Position numbers and translations under genes: made by a program
The notes under the pieces: generated by a model
Databases searched by the model: none
What the model was told of the DNA's origin: nothing
The model's input: only the letters and a program-made list of their open reading frames with translations
Source of the DNA: Bacteroidales bacterium M7
GTDB taxonomy: Bacteria > Bacteroidota > Bacteroidia > Bacteroidales > Muribaculaceae
Reading direction: 5' to 3'
NCBI GenBank assembly: GCA_001689515.1
Contig: LUJR01000007.1
Span: forward strand, 4,225 to 49,946
DNA length: 45,722 nucleotides
Shown: positions 22,705 through 29,977 of the stretch, piece after piece
Layout of the letters: each line of letters opens with the position of its first letter
How positions within the stretch are numbered: position 1 is the first letter of the stretch

Positions 22705-24811
22705 CTTTTATCTTTTTTTCAAGCCGTGCCACCTCTTTCCTTAGCATCCTTAACCTCTCTATGTCGGACTGTCCTGTGTCCGCATGGGGAAATTTGGCTA
22801 TAAACAATCGGCGCATGTGATGGAGGTGCGACCTCAGCAATGGGTCACCTATCATGTCTATCAGCCTGTCGGCCATTGTCATGTCATATGAGCCGCGCTT
22901 CCCATCGTCTGATGTGAAAAACCTTATCAGCCCCTCTATCTTTTTCTGTGCATAAGCCCCGATAAATCCATTGTCAAGGAAGAAACTATTGCGAAGTATG
23001 TCACATACGTTGGCTGCAAACGGATTCCTCTCAGTGTGATACGGCGCTCCATCCTTAAGATATAGCACATGGTCAGCGGGAATGTCCGACAGCAGAAAGG
23101 GTGAGTGAGTGGTCAGGATAATGTTGAGGCTGCAATCAGAGGGAATACACAGTGATTTCAGCACTCTGAGCAGTTTGTTGATAAACGTTCGTTGATATTC
23201 AGGATGGAAGCATAGTTCAGCTTCGTCAAACACTACATTGATCCCACGGTATTTTGGACGCTTAGTTTCGTCGACTGACCTCAGATTGAGTATGTGGTAA
23301 ATGACTGCCGAGATGGTAAACAGAAACTGGCGTTCGCCCGAACTGAGCTGCGTGAACGGCATCTGTGCTCCGCTGCTATTTCTCAGCAATATACGACGGC
23401 TGAAGATCGGAGGCGGCATCCGGCGCAATATCTCCCCGGGGGTATCTCTATCGTTGGAATATCTTACATATTTTTCATAATCGGCATAGCTAAAGGGTTC
23501 ATCTAATCTTAAATGGGTGGCCATCATACCATACCGCTTCAAGAAACGGCAAGCCTGAGTCACTTTCACGCCTATATGCGATGTGTCATCTTTTACTTCC
23601 TTGGCAAGATGCTTGAAGAGTACTTTGAGGTTGCTATCGGTCGCTGGATCTAAGGCATATCCGGGCTTCCCTATGGCACGGTATTTTCTATAGACAGGGT
23701 ATTTCGCGGCTATGGCAAGCACTTTCACCACCAGGTAAAGCCTGGCAAACCACAGGATGTCATCGTCAGCATCACCCTCTTTAGGGAGACGGAAAGTCTG
23801 CAATATCATATATGACGGACTTCCTGACGTGCGGTAGGCTATTTGAAACATCCCAATAATCCTTTTGGATTTTTGTACTAACGTTTCTTCAGGCGAAACG
23901 CCGTCAAACCATTGTAGCACCTTGTCATAGTCAGGAGTGTATTCAATGTCCTCGAGTTCATACCCCTCGATAAGCGAATATTCAGGAGACTCGTCAATAG
24001 GGCGTTTGCCTCTCTGTTTCTCAGTGTGCACCATGAGTGCTGCGATGCGGCTGCGTGTCAGGTCCGTCTCCACACTCATGTCTATTATACCTCCGTCGCG
24101 ATAAGGATTGAGATTGACCGGACACATATAGCCGTCATTCTTATGAAACAGGCTGTCGATCCACGACCCATAAGGGTCATCGCACCAGCATCTCTTTTCC
24201 GGCATATACTTCATGCACCCCTCAACCCTGTAATCGTCAGAAATATATGACTGTAGGGAATAATTGGTTACGATGGTGTAGAAAAACCTTGATGCTATCT
24301 CTCTGACGTCATTGTCATTCGTGACATCACACATTCTGCATCCTTCAAAAACCTTTTGGCAATCCTGTCCGAAAGCATATTCCACGTCGTCATATTTAAG
24401 GGCTATAGCTTTTCCTCGGCATCTCAGCACACCTTTTTTACCCGACAGATAATAATCAAGATCTGCATAGATGTCTTTTACATATCTTAATGGCTGATCC
24501 ATGAGATACTGCGTCGCACGATATAGCATCGCACCGAAGTTGTTGACCATCCTGATTATCACATCTATCAATGAGGATTTTCCAGCTCCATTTTCACCTA
24601 CTATCGTCTGTATGGTAATATTATTGCCGAAGAAAGCTGACAGGCGGTCAGAGGTAAACAGATATTCCACAGCGTCATCTTCTACTCGGAGGTTTTTCAA
24701 CAAAGCCCTTGATGTCTGGGGATATATGACAAGTCTTGTTATGACAAATGACAGGTTGCTGAGAGGTTGCATTGACTGGCTCACAGTTTTATATGATAAT
24801 TTTGGAGGCAT
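22685..24811 (-). CDS. SMC/ABC-type AAA ATPase, PtuA-like sensor of a Septu-like defence module
   Basis: A 708-residue ATPase. Walker A is GENGAGKSS at 72-80, the ABC signature LSSGERQ at 489-495, Walker B INVVFDEAEL at 524-533 and the H-loop TTHSPF at 567-572. About 400 residues separate the two halves of the nucleotide site, and a highly charged coiled coil closes the C-terminus (682-706). The central insert has many cysteines (C199, C208, C210, C230) and a NPYRDGGIID segment. This overlap with an HNH gene is typical of Septu PtuA-PtuB and related modules. PtuA proteins are usually shorter, so this may be a separate subtype. AT content looks higher than in the neighbouring greA or thi genes, in keeping with transfer. 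Confidence 0.75.
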   Translation of the reverse strand: MPPKLSYKTVSQSMQPLSNLSFVITRLVIYPQTSRALLKNLRVEDDAVEYLFTSDRLSAFFGNNITIQTIVGENGAGKSSLIDVIIRMVNNFGAMLYRATQYLMDQPLRYVKDIYADLDYYLSGKKGVLRCRGKAIALKYDDVEYAFGQDCQKVFEGCRMCDVTNDNDVREIASRFFYTIVTNYSLQSYISDDYRVEGCMKYMPEKRCWCDDPYGSWIDSLFHKNDGYMCPVNLNPYRDGGIIDMSVETDLTRSRIAALMVHTEKQRGKRPIDESPEYSLIEGYELEDIEYTPDYDKVLQWFDGVSPEETLVQKSKRIIGMFQIAYRTSGSPSYMILQTFRLPKEGDADDDILWFARLYLVVKVLAIAAKYPVYRKYRAIGKPGYALDPATDSNLKVLFKHLAKEVKDDTSHIGVKVTQACRFLKRYGMMATHLRLDEPFSYADYEKYVRYSNDRDTPGEILRRMPPPIFSRRILLRNSSGAQMPFTQLSSGERQFLFTISAVIYHILNLRSVDETKRPKYRGINVVFDEAELCFHPEYQRTFINKLLRVLKSLCIPSDCSLNIILTTHSPFLLSDIPADHVLYLKDGAPYHTERNPFAANVCDILRNSFFLDNGFIGAYAQKKIEGLIRFFTSDDGKRGSYDMTMADRLIDMIGDPLLRSHLHHMRRLFIAKFPHADTGQSDIERLRMLRKEVARLEKKIKDEKDTD

Positions 24812-24822
24812 AAGCTATATTG

Positions 24823-24854
24823 CAAATATATTAATTTTTGAAAATAACACCAAA
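24823..24854 (-). promoter_or_regulatory. Promoter of the ATPase-HNH operon
   Basis: On the minus strand, TTTG at 24854-24851, 20-nt spacer, TATATTTG at 24830-24823: an exact match. Transcription is expected near 24817, only about 5 nt before ATG 24811, so the mRNA would be nearly leaderless. Confidence 0.75.
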
Positions 24855-24860
24855 ATAGTA

Positions 24861-24891
24861 TTGACACGTATTAAGATAATACGTATATTTG
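24861..24891 (+). promoter_or_regulatory. Divergent promoter of the DUF6359 gene
   Basis: TTG at 24861-24863, 20-nt spacer, TATATTTG at 24884-24891. Predicted start near 24898, leader about 55 nt. Its spacer contains the palindrome at 24866-24884. Confidence 0.75.
24866..24884. promoter_or_regulatory. Operator-like palindrome between divergent promoters
   Basis: acgtatt (24866-24872), 5-nt spacer aagat, aatacgt (24878-24884): a perfect inverted repeat. It fills the spacer of the plus-strand promoter and lies 12 bp upstream of the minus-strand -33 element. A bound dimer would block the former and could affect the latter. AT-rich composition makes chance occurrence possible. Confidence 0.4.
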
Positions 24892-24952
24892 TGACATCAA
24901 GTAATCAACTTAGTTTTACCAACCATTAATCAAACTTTTAATCCAATCACTT

Positions 24953-26230
24953 ATGAAAAAGACTCTACTCTCTTTGCTCTGCTTAGCAGGAACGGCATCG
25001 CTGGCTTTTGCCGCCGATGTGACTGAGGATTTCAACAACTGGACCACCCAGGTACAGGATGCAAACAATCCTCAGACCGTCAGTTCTCCCAATTCCGGCT
25101 TGAAATGGACGTTTACTGGCTCAGCCTACACTTCCAATCCTAACTATAAGCCCATATATGTGATGCTTAAATCGGGCGCAACAGCAGGTGCCGTAGCCAC
25201 TGAGATCAACTTTGAAGTCACTGAGATTCAGATAACGACACCTGGTCAGCCGTCAACTAATGCTGGCAATACCATCACAATATCTATTGGCGATAAGGCC
25301 ATAGAGACAAAGTACCAAATCAACAAAGCGAATACAACATTTAAAATTCCTATTGCTGCTGCAAATCGTGTCCAGAACGGAACATATAAGTTCCAGTCTG
25401 ACGGGACAAAGAACTCTCAGATCGCAAAGATAGTATTTGTGGGCGCATCTGCTGAGCCATCAATTTCTCTGATCACAGAGACTCTCTCGTTTGCTGCGCC
25501 TGCTAACGTGGCTATCACCAAGAACGTCGAACTGGCTGTAGAGAATATCTCTGACGACATCAACTTCACCACCACAGGCGAAGTATTCTCAGGCAGCGGC
25601 TCTATTGGCGCAAGCGATGTAGCCGAAGGATTCCCCATCACAATGAAGTCAGCTACAGCAGGTACATTCACTGGGGAAACCACAGTCAGTGCCCAAGGTG
25701 TCACTGCAAAAGTTGCTCTCTCTGCCATAGTAGTAGAAAATGAAGGCACGGAAGCTAATCCGCTCTCCGTAAAAGATGTGCTTGATCTCAAAAATCTCTA
25801 TGCAGAGACAGTCTATGTCAAAGGTATCATCAATGACAAAACTGCTGCAAATGCAAAAGACGGTGTAATCACAGAGGCAGAAACACCTGGAAATACCAAT
25901 CTTATTCTTAAGGACTCGGAAGGGAATATGATTCCTGTAGCCTTACCTACAGGTGATGCTCGCGAAATCCTTAATATAGTTTCCAACCCCAGCAATATAG
26001 GTCAGACAGTGGTTGTGAAAGGCTCTCTTGAAACCTATTTCGGAGCTCCCGGTGTGAAGAATACAGAGTACGTTTCAGGTCTCAACGGTTCTTCCATAGA
26101 TGATCTGAATTCTGATGCAGAAAACGCAAATGCCATCTACTACAACCTTCAGGGCGCACGCGTTGACAACCCCTCAAACGGCGTTTACATCCGCGTCATC
26201 AACAACAAGGCTGAAAAAGTAGTCCTCTAA
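24953..26230 (+). CDS. Secreted DUF6359 (OB-fold) protein with C-terminal sorting-like domain
   Basis: A 425-residue protein with a signal peptide (cleavage after about residue 20, AFA|AD). The first part resembles a beta-sandwich carbohydrate or ligand-binding module, and residues 165-260 look like a second Ig-like domain. Residues about 261-370 match DUF6359: ANPLSVKDVLDL, ETVYVKGII, LILKDSEGNMIPVALP and QTVVVKGSLETYFG. The last 33 residues (AIYYNLQGARVDNPSNGVYI...) resemble the terminal domains common on Bacteroidales exported proteins. Function is unknown. It is monocistronic, with its own promoter and terminator, and is divergent from the ATPase-HNH pair. Confidence 0.8.
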   Translation: MKKTLLSLLCLAGTASLAFAADVTEDFNNWTTQVQDANNPQTVSSPNSGLKWTFTGSAYTSNPNYKPIYVMLKSGATAGAVATEINFEVTEIQITTPGQPSTNAGNTITISIGDKAIETKYQINKANTTFKIPIAAANRVQNGTYKFQSDGTKNSQIAKIVFVGASAEPSISLITETLSFAAPANVAITKNVELAVENISDDINFTTTGEVFSGSGSIGASDVAEGFPITMKSATAGTFTGETTVSAQGVTAKVALSAIVVENEGTEANPLSVKDVLDLKNLYAETVYVKGIINDKTAANAKDGVITEAETPGNTNLILKDSEGNMIPVALPTGDAREILNIVSNPSNIGQTVVVKGSLETYFGAPGVKNTEYVSGLNGSSIDDLNSDAENANAIYYNLQGARVDNPSNGVYIRVINNKAEKVVL

Positions 26231-26252
26231 ACTGCCTATCACTATCCAACAT

Positions 26253-26292
26253 ATAGCCTCTGACAGAGCCATTCTGCCAGAGGCTATTTTTT
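26253..26292 (+). terminator. Rho-independent terminator after the DUF6359 gene
   Basis: atagcctctg (26253-26262) and cagaggctat (26278-26287) form a perfect 10-bp stem. The last t is the start of a six-T run, followed by at. It lies 23 bp after the stop codon. Confidence 0.85.
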
Positions 26293-26475
26293 ATGTAATG
26301 TTAGCCCTATCAATCATACAGTCATCACATTTACAAAAAATGCATGATTACATATTGAATAGTAGCCATTTTTTCGTTCTTTCTTATAAAACATTTGGGT
26401 TCAAAAACACCCAAAAAGTACTGAAAGTTTGTGAAAATAGGTATTAATATGGTCGGATTTTGGTGCAACAGGGCA
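26293..26475. other. AT-rich spacer, nothing recognised
   Basis: About 180 bp of AT-rich sequence between two terminators. It has no open frame of note, no TAnnTTTG box with a matching -33 element, and only a weak gggt/accc stem near 26396-26415. Confidence 0.5.
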
Positions 26476-26514
26476 TAATAAAAGTGCTAACAACTCTCTG
26501 ATTGTTAGCACTTT
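26476..26514 (-). terminator. Terminator of the tRNA-Gly gene
   Basis: aaagtgctaacaa (26481-26493) and ttgttagcacttt (26502-26514) form a perfect 13-bp stem with an 8-nt loop. On the minus strand the stem is followed by ttttattat, a good T tract. It begins 8 bp after the tRNA 3' end. Confidence 0.85.
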
Positions 26515-26521
26515 ATCTTAT

Positions 26522-26597
26522 TGGAGCGGTAGACGGGGCTCGAACCCGCGACCCTCGGCTTGGGAAGCCAATGCTCTACCAACTGAGCCACTACCGC
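26522..26597 (-). tRNA. tRNA-Gly (anticodon CCC)
   Basis: The 76-nt minus-strand gene folds into a cloverleaf. The acceptor GCGGTAG pairs with CTACCGC, the D arm is GCTCAGTTGGTAGAGC, the anticodon stem is TTGGC/GCCGA around loop TTCCCAA, and the T arm includes GGTTCGAACC. Anticodon CCC reads GGG. Discriminator T is followed by an encoded CCA (26524-26522). Confidence 0.95.
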
Positions 26598-26616
26598 ATC
26601 AGCACTTTTACTGATA

Positions 26617-26624
26617 CAAATGTA
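26617..26624 (-). promoter_or_regulatory. -7 box of the tRNA-Gly gene
   Basis: TACATTTG on the minus strand, an exact TAnnTTTG match, 19 bp before the mature 5' end. No TTG was seen at the usual -33 distance; a T-rich stretch occupies it. Confidence 0.55.
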
Positions 26625-26700
26625 GGGATAAATCGGCTTTATTAAAAGTTAAAAAAAGTTTCATCAGCCGATTGCGACAACAAACGGCTGAAAAAAGGTT

Positions 26701-26708
26701 TATATTTG
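26701..26708 (+). promoter_or_regulatory. -7 box upstream of the OmpA/TPR lipoprotein
   Basis: TATATTTG at 26701-26708 would start transcription near 26714 with a 36-nt leader. A second exact box, TACTTTTG at 26737-26744, would start at the ATG itself. Neither has a clean -33 partner, so which is used is open. Confidence 0.45.
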
Positions 26709-26749
26709 TAAGTCTAAAAGACATCACATCAATTATTACTTTTGTAACT

Positions 26750-28435
26750 ATGAACATCTACTCCAAATGCTCGTTGCTGACGCTGGCTGTGGGATCAATG
26801 ACTCTCGCAGGGTGCTCGTCAAAGATGAAAGATTTCAAATCCGAGTATTTCTCATGCAATCCGCAGCCGCTTGAGGTGGTCGGACAGAACGTGCCTGCTA
26901 CTGTGACAGCCCGCGTGCCTCAGAAATTCTTTGTGAAAAATGCCGAACTGACAGTTACTCCTACCCTCAAATTTGCCAATGGCGAGTTGAAGTCAGCCCC
27001 TGTCATGTTTGAGGGCGAAAAGGTGCGAGGCAACTACCCCACCATAAGCTACGACAACGGCGGCACAATGACTATCCCAGTCAACTACGTCTATCAGCCC
27101 GAAATGCGTCAGAGCGAGTTATATCTCGATTTCAATGTGCGTCAGGGCAACAAGCAATACGTTCTCCCGTCAGTCAAGGTGGCTAACGGCGTAGTGGCAA
27201 CAGCCGCTCTGACAGACGCCGGCACAGTGAATCCCGCAGCTGCCGCAGACAAATACCAGCGCATAGTCAACGAAAAATACAAAGCCGATATCCACTTCCT
27301 CATCAATCAGGCAAATGTGCGTTCTGGCGAGACGAACTCCGAGGGGATGAACGCATTCAAATCTGACCTTAAGAAAGCCGCTCAAGATACTGCCCGTGTG
27401 ATTGAAGAAATCAACATCTCCTCGTATGCTTCGCCTGAAGGCTCTCTGGAATTTAACACCCAGCTTGCTGAGAACCGTGAGACCAACACCTCAAAGTATC
27501 TCAATGACCAGCTCAAGAAGGACAAAATCTCAAGTTTCGGCGAACTGACCGCCCAGTTTACTCCCGAGGACTGGGAAGGTTTCCAGGAACTCGTTGCCGC
27601 CAGCGACATCCAGGACAAACAGCTCATCCTCTCCGTGCTGTCAATGTATAAGGATCCTGCCCAGCGCGAACAGGAGATACGCAACATGTCAAGCATTTTT
27701 GACCAGCTCGCTGAGACCATCCTGCCCAAGCTGCGTCGCTCTCGCCTGACTGCATCTGTCAACGTAATCGGACGCAGCGACGAGCAGATCAACGCAACAT
27801 TTGACAAGAGCCCCAAAGAGCTCTCAGTCGATGAGCTCCTCTATGCAGCAAACCTGACAAACGACAAGGCTCGCAAACAGGCTATCTACGAAGCTGCCAT
27901 CGCACAGTATCCCAATGACTACCGCGCATATAACAACCTCGGCAATCTCTACTATGCAACCGGAGAATACGACAAAGCTAACGCCCAGTTTGCCAAAGCC
28001 AAGTCTATCAATCCTACCGCCAAGGAAATCGCCATGAACGAGGCTCTGCTGGCACTCGTCAATAACGATATGCAGACTGCACAGCAGAAACTCGGACAGG
28101 CAGCCGATGTCGACGGTCTCGGTGGTGCATTAGGTACATACTATCTGATGGAAGGCGACAACTCTCAGGCTCTCCGTGCTTTCGGTGATACTCAGAGCAA
28201 CAATGCCGCCCTGGCACAGATTCTCAACAAGAACTACAGTGTAGCCCAGAAAATCCTCAACAACATCACTCCTGATGCTACCACCTACTACCTCAAAGCC
28301 ATAGTAGGAGCCCGCACCAACAACGAGTCTGAGGTAATGACAAACCTCCGCAAGGCTATCTCACTCGACCGCAACATGGCAGCTCAAGCCGCTACCGACC
28401 TCGAGTTTTCCGCATTCAATCTTAGCAATCTCTGA
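26750..28435 (+). CDS. Lipoprotein with OmpA-like and TPR domains
   Basis: A 561-residue protein with a lipobox LAGC (Cys22). Residues 25-160 are beta-rich and unassigned. Residues 178-255 resemble an OmpA-type peptidoglycan-binding domain (INISSYASPEGS, LAENR..NTSKYL). The C-terminal half holds TPR-like helices, clearest at about 388-425 (YRAYNNLGNLYYATGEYDKANAQF). The architecture suggests an envelope protein that anchors to peptidoglycan while binding partners through TPRs. ATG 26750 was chosen because it gives a proper lipoprotein signal; a longer frame from 26672 would bury it. Monocistronic, ending in a strong terminator. Confidence 0.8.
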   Translation: MNIYSKCSLLTLAVGSMTLAGCSSKMKDFKSEYFSCNPQPLEVVGQNVPATVTARVPQKFFVKNAELTVTPTLKFANGELKSAPVMFEGEKVRGNYPTISYDNGGTMTIPVNYVYQPEMRQSELYLDFNVRQGNKQYVLPSVKVANGVVATAALTDAGTVNPAAAADKYQRIVNEKYKADIHFLINQANVRSGETNSEGMNAFKSDLKKAAQDTARVIEEINISSYASPEGSLEFNTQLAENRETNTSKYLNDQLKKDKISSFGELTAQFTPEDWEGFQELVAASDIQDKQLILSVLSMYKDPAQREQEIRNMSSIFDQLAETILPKLRRSRLTASVNVIGRSDEQINATFDKSPKELSVDELLYAANLTNDKARKQAIYEAAIAQYPNDYRAYNNLGNLYYATGEYDKANAQFAKAKSINPTAKEIAMNEALLALVNNDMQTAQQKLGQAADVDGLGGALGTYYLMEGDNSQALRAFGDTQSNNAALAQILNKNYSVAQKILNNITPDATTYYLKAIVGARTNNESEVMTNLRKAISLDRNMAAQAATDLEFSAFNLSNL

Positions 28436-28461
28436 TAAGCGATTCCATCCTAAATATCACA

Positions 28462-28501
28462 AGGGGTGTCTTGAAATCAAGACATCCCTCGTTGTTTTTT
28501 T
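28462..28501 (+). terminator. Rho-independent terminator after the OmpA/TPR gene
   Basis: aggggtgtcttga (28462-28474) pairs with tcaagacatccct (28477-28489), 13 bp with one G-T pair and a tight AA turn, followed within five bases by a long T run (28494-28501). Confidence 0.88.
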
Positions 28502-28567
28502 ATTGTATCTCCCCTTAATCTATGCGGTAAACGCTAACAATGTCAATGCGCTTATCCGAGTCGTAGG

Positions 28568-28730
28568 GAGGGTGTTGCAGAACAGTCAATTTATACCAAA
28601 GTAGGGTCGCGACCTGTCGCGACCGCAATGACGAAGCATTTATAATCAGCGTGTTCGCGGTCGCGACAGGTCGCGACCCTACAAATTTGACGGTGTTTGT
28701 TGCATTATGTCTGAGTTCTGTAACACCCTC
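28568..28730. repeat. Nested palindromic element with outer and inner inverted repeats
   Basis: Outer arms: gagggtgttgcagaac (28568-28583) and gttctgtaacaccctc (28715-28730), 15 of 16 complementary. Inner arms: 28601-28626 and 28657-28682, an exact 26-nt inverted repeat beginning gtagggtcgcgacc, each arm with its own 8-bp hairpin (ggtcgcga/tcgcgacc). The inner part has the same design as 17474-17552 with a different core. No open frame is inside; a non-autonomous, REP- or MITE-like mobile repeat is likely. Confidence 0.8.
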
Positions 28731-28764
28731 ATCTTTCATCGACATATGTCAAAACAATGCCTGA

Positions 28765-28793
28765 TAGGCGGACATGCCATGGCATGTCCCTAC
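28765..28793. repeat. Single palindromic REP-like unit
   Basis: A core of ggacatgccatggcatgtcc, a perfect 20-nt palindrome, flanked by taggc on the left and ctaca on the right. It matches the TAGGG...CCCTACA unit of the two larger elements, with an extra c in the left flank. It lies 35 bp from the nested element. Confidence 0.65.
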
Positions 28794-28825
28794 AAGCATC
28801 GTAATATACAGGTATTTGTTTGCCT

Positions 28826-29314
28826 TCAGAGGAGTAACTGGTAGTCGACGACATCGAGGTCACGACCGAATTTGTGGCCTACGGCTTTGAAATGGCTTAC
28901 GAGCTTGAAACCAAGTTTTTCGTGGAAATGGCAGCTGTCAGCATTGTCTGCCGTGATGCAAGCAATCAGTGAATGGTAACCCATATGGCGGCAACGGTCA
29001 ATCAACAGTGTCATCAACTCTTTGGCGATGCCTCGGTGCATATACTGCCTGTCAAGATATATGGTGGTCTCCATAGTACCGCCGTAGGCAGCCCTCTCCT
29101 TCCAGGGATGCACATAGCAATAGCCAGCGATACATCCGTCTGCCTCACATACGATATAGGGATACTCCGAGGATATCTCTTTGATGCGCTGCCGCATGGC
29201 ATCAATGCTAAGCGGTTCCTGTTCGAAACTTACAGTAGTATCGGTCACATAGGGATTGTAGATGCGGCATATCTCCGCTGCATCATCAGGGGTCACATTG
29301 CGGTACAGTATCAT
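28826..29314 (-). CDS. GNAT-family N-acetyltransferase, phosphinothricin acetyltransferase-like
   Basis: A 162-residue GNAT protein. It starts ILYRNVTPDDAAEICRIYNPYV and continues with TTVSFEQEPLS, as in the Pat/MnaT subgroup. The acetyl-CoA loop is YMHRGIAKEL at 91-100, preceded by TTIYLDRQ, and NADSCHFHEKLGF lies near 124-136. Relatives acetylate methionine sulfone, phosphinothricin or other amino acids; the substrate here is not known. It follows the DUF2007 gene with 7 bp between, forming a two-gene minus-strand unit. Confidence 0.88.
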   Translation of the reverse strand: MILYRNVTPDDAAEICRIYNPYVTDTTVSFEQEPLSIDAMRQRIKEISSEYPYIVCEADGCIAGYCYVHPWKERAAYGGTMETTIYLDRQYMHRGIAKELMTLLIDRCRHMGYHSLIACITADNADSCHFHEKLGFKLVSHFKAVGHKFGRDLDVVDYQLLL

Positions 29315-29321
29315 ATGATGT

Positions 29322-29546
29322 TCAGTTTATATCACTATGCTCATCAAGCAGCTTCAGTGCTCGGTCAAGGTCGGAAGCATTGACCATCAGCCTCGTCTCT
29401 CCGAGAGCGTTAAAGCCTATCGGATACACTGTAGACATAATTTCATTATCCACGAAACTCGGTATTCCATATGAATCCAGCATGCCTTTGGCTATGGCAG
29501 CTGCCTGTATGTTAGGGAAAGTGGCAGCAAGTACGATTTCTGACAT
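29322..29546 (-). CDS. DUF2007 domain small protein
   Basis: A 74-residue protein matching DUF2007 (a ferredoxin-like putative signal-transducing domain): VLAATFPNIQAAAIAKGMLDSYGIPSF, then ETRLMVNASDLDRALKLL (spans quoted in part). No membrane segment or catalytic motif is visible. Family members occur across bacteria, often alone, with unproven roles. It is the first gene of the pair with the GNAT gene. Confidence 0.82.
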   Translation of the reverse strand: MSEIVLAATFPNIQAAAIAKGMLDSYGIPSFVDNEIMSTVYPIGFNALGETRLMVNASDLDRALKLLDEHSDIN

Positions 29547-29667
29547 AATGACTTCTATTACTATAATATTACAACATCACTGTTTTAGTGCATATTTACA
29601 TATTTTATGATATGTTCACCAAATACGGATATAAGATTTACAAAGTGGGTTAAAACGCTGAACCATA

Positions 29668-29699
29668 TTTGTTTAGCTATTGTATCCTTGCTAAATTTG
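29668..29699 (+). promoter_or_regulatory. Strong promoter with no annotated gene downstream
   Basis: TTTG at 29668-29671, exact 20-nt spacer, TAAATTTG at 29692-29699. The expected start is near 29706, on the opposite strand to both neighbours. Confidence 0.7.
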
Positions 29700-29705
29700 C
29701 AGTGG

Positions 29706-29963
29706 AATATTAGTGTTCATATCTGTTACTTTTAACTGCCTTGAAGAAATACCGCTAATGAAACAACACAAATCCAAGCAGTGACGTTCACTTATTCTTT
29801 AAAGCCAATCAGCGATGATGCAACGATAAATGATATTTGAAACAACTGCTGATGCAGTGAAAGCGTTAAGTCCATCACCACTGGGACAACTCCCTTATGA
29901 TGATGATTTCACTGAATATGTACTCTCCGATGCCTCTCAGACATCGGAGAGTATTATTTATAT
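29706..29963 (+). ncRNA. Candidate small RNA or leader-peptide transcript
   Basis: The stretch between the promoter at 29668-29699 and the hairpin at 29922-29952 has no recognised coding content. It contains an 8-codon frame (ATG 29758, MKQHKSKQ) and a 75-codon frame from 29830 that runs through the hairpin into the antisense of gmd. It also has a small actgc/gcagt stem (about 29844-29857). An sRNA of about 250 nt, or a 5' end antisense to the gmd tail, are both possible. Ends are predictions. Confidence 0.35.
29922..29963 (+). terminator. Hairpin between the candidate RNA and the gmd 3' end
   Basis: actctccgatg (29922-29932) and catcggagagt (29942-29952) form a perfect 11-bp stem with a 9-nt loop. 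On the plus strand it is followed by attatttatat, on the minus strand by acatattc. It probably terminates the plus-strand RNA and may also end the gmd operon. Confidence 0.6.
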
Positions 29964-29977
29964 CTATGGGTCAGAAA

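Noticed and set aside
21661..24811. Retron with ATPase-HNH effectors
   Set aside because: No reverse transcriptase or msr-msd-like structured RNA lies on either side; the flanks are greA-HIT and a secreted protein.
17474..28793. CRISPR array
   Set aside because: The palindromes are few, inverted, differ in core and are not regularly spaced.
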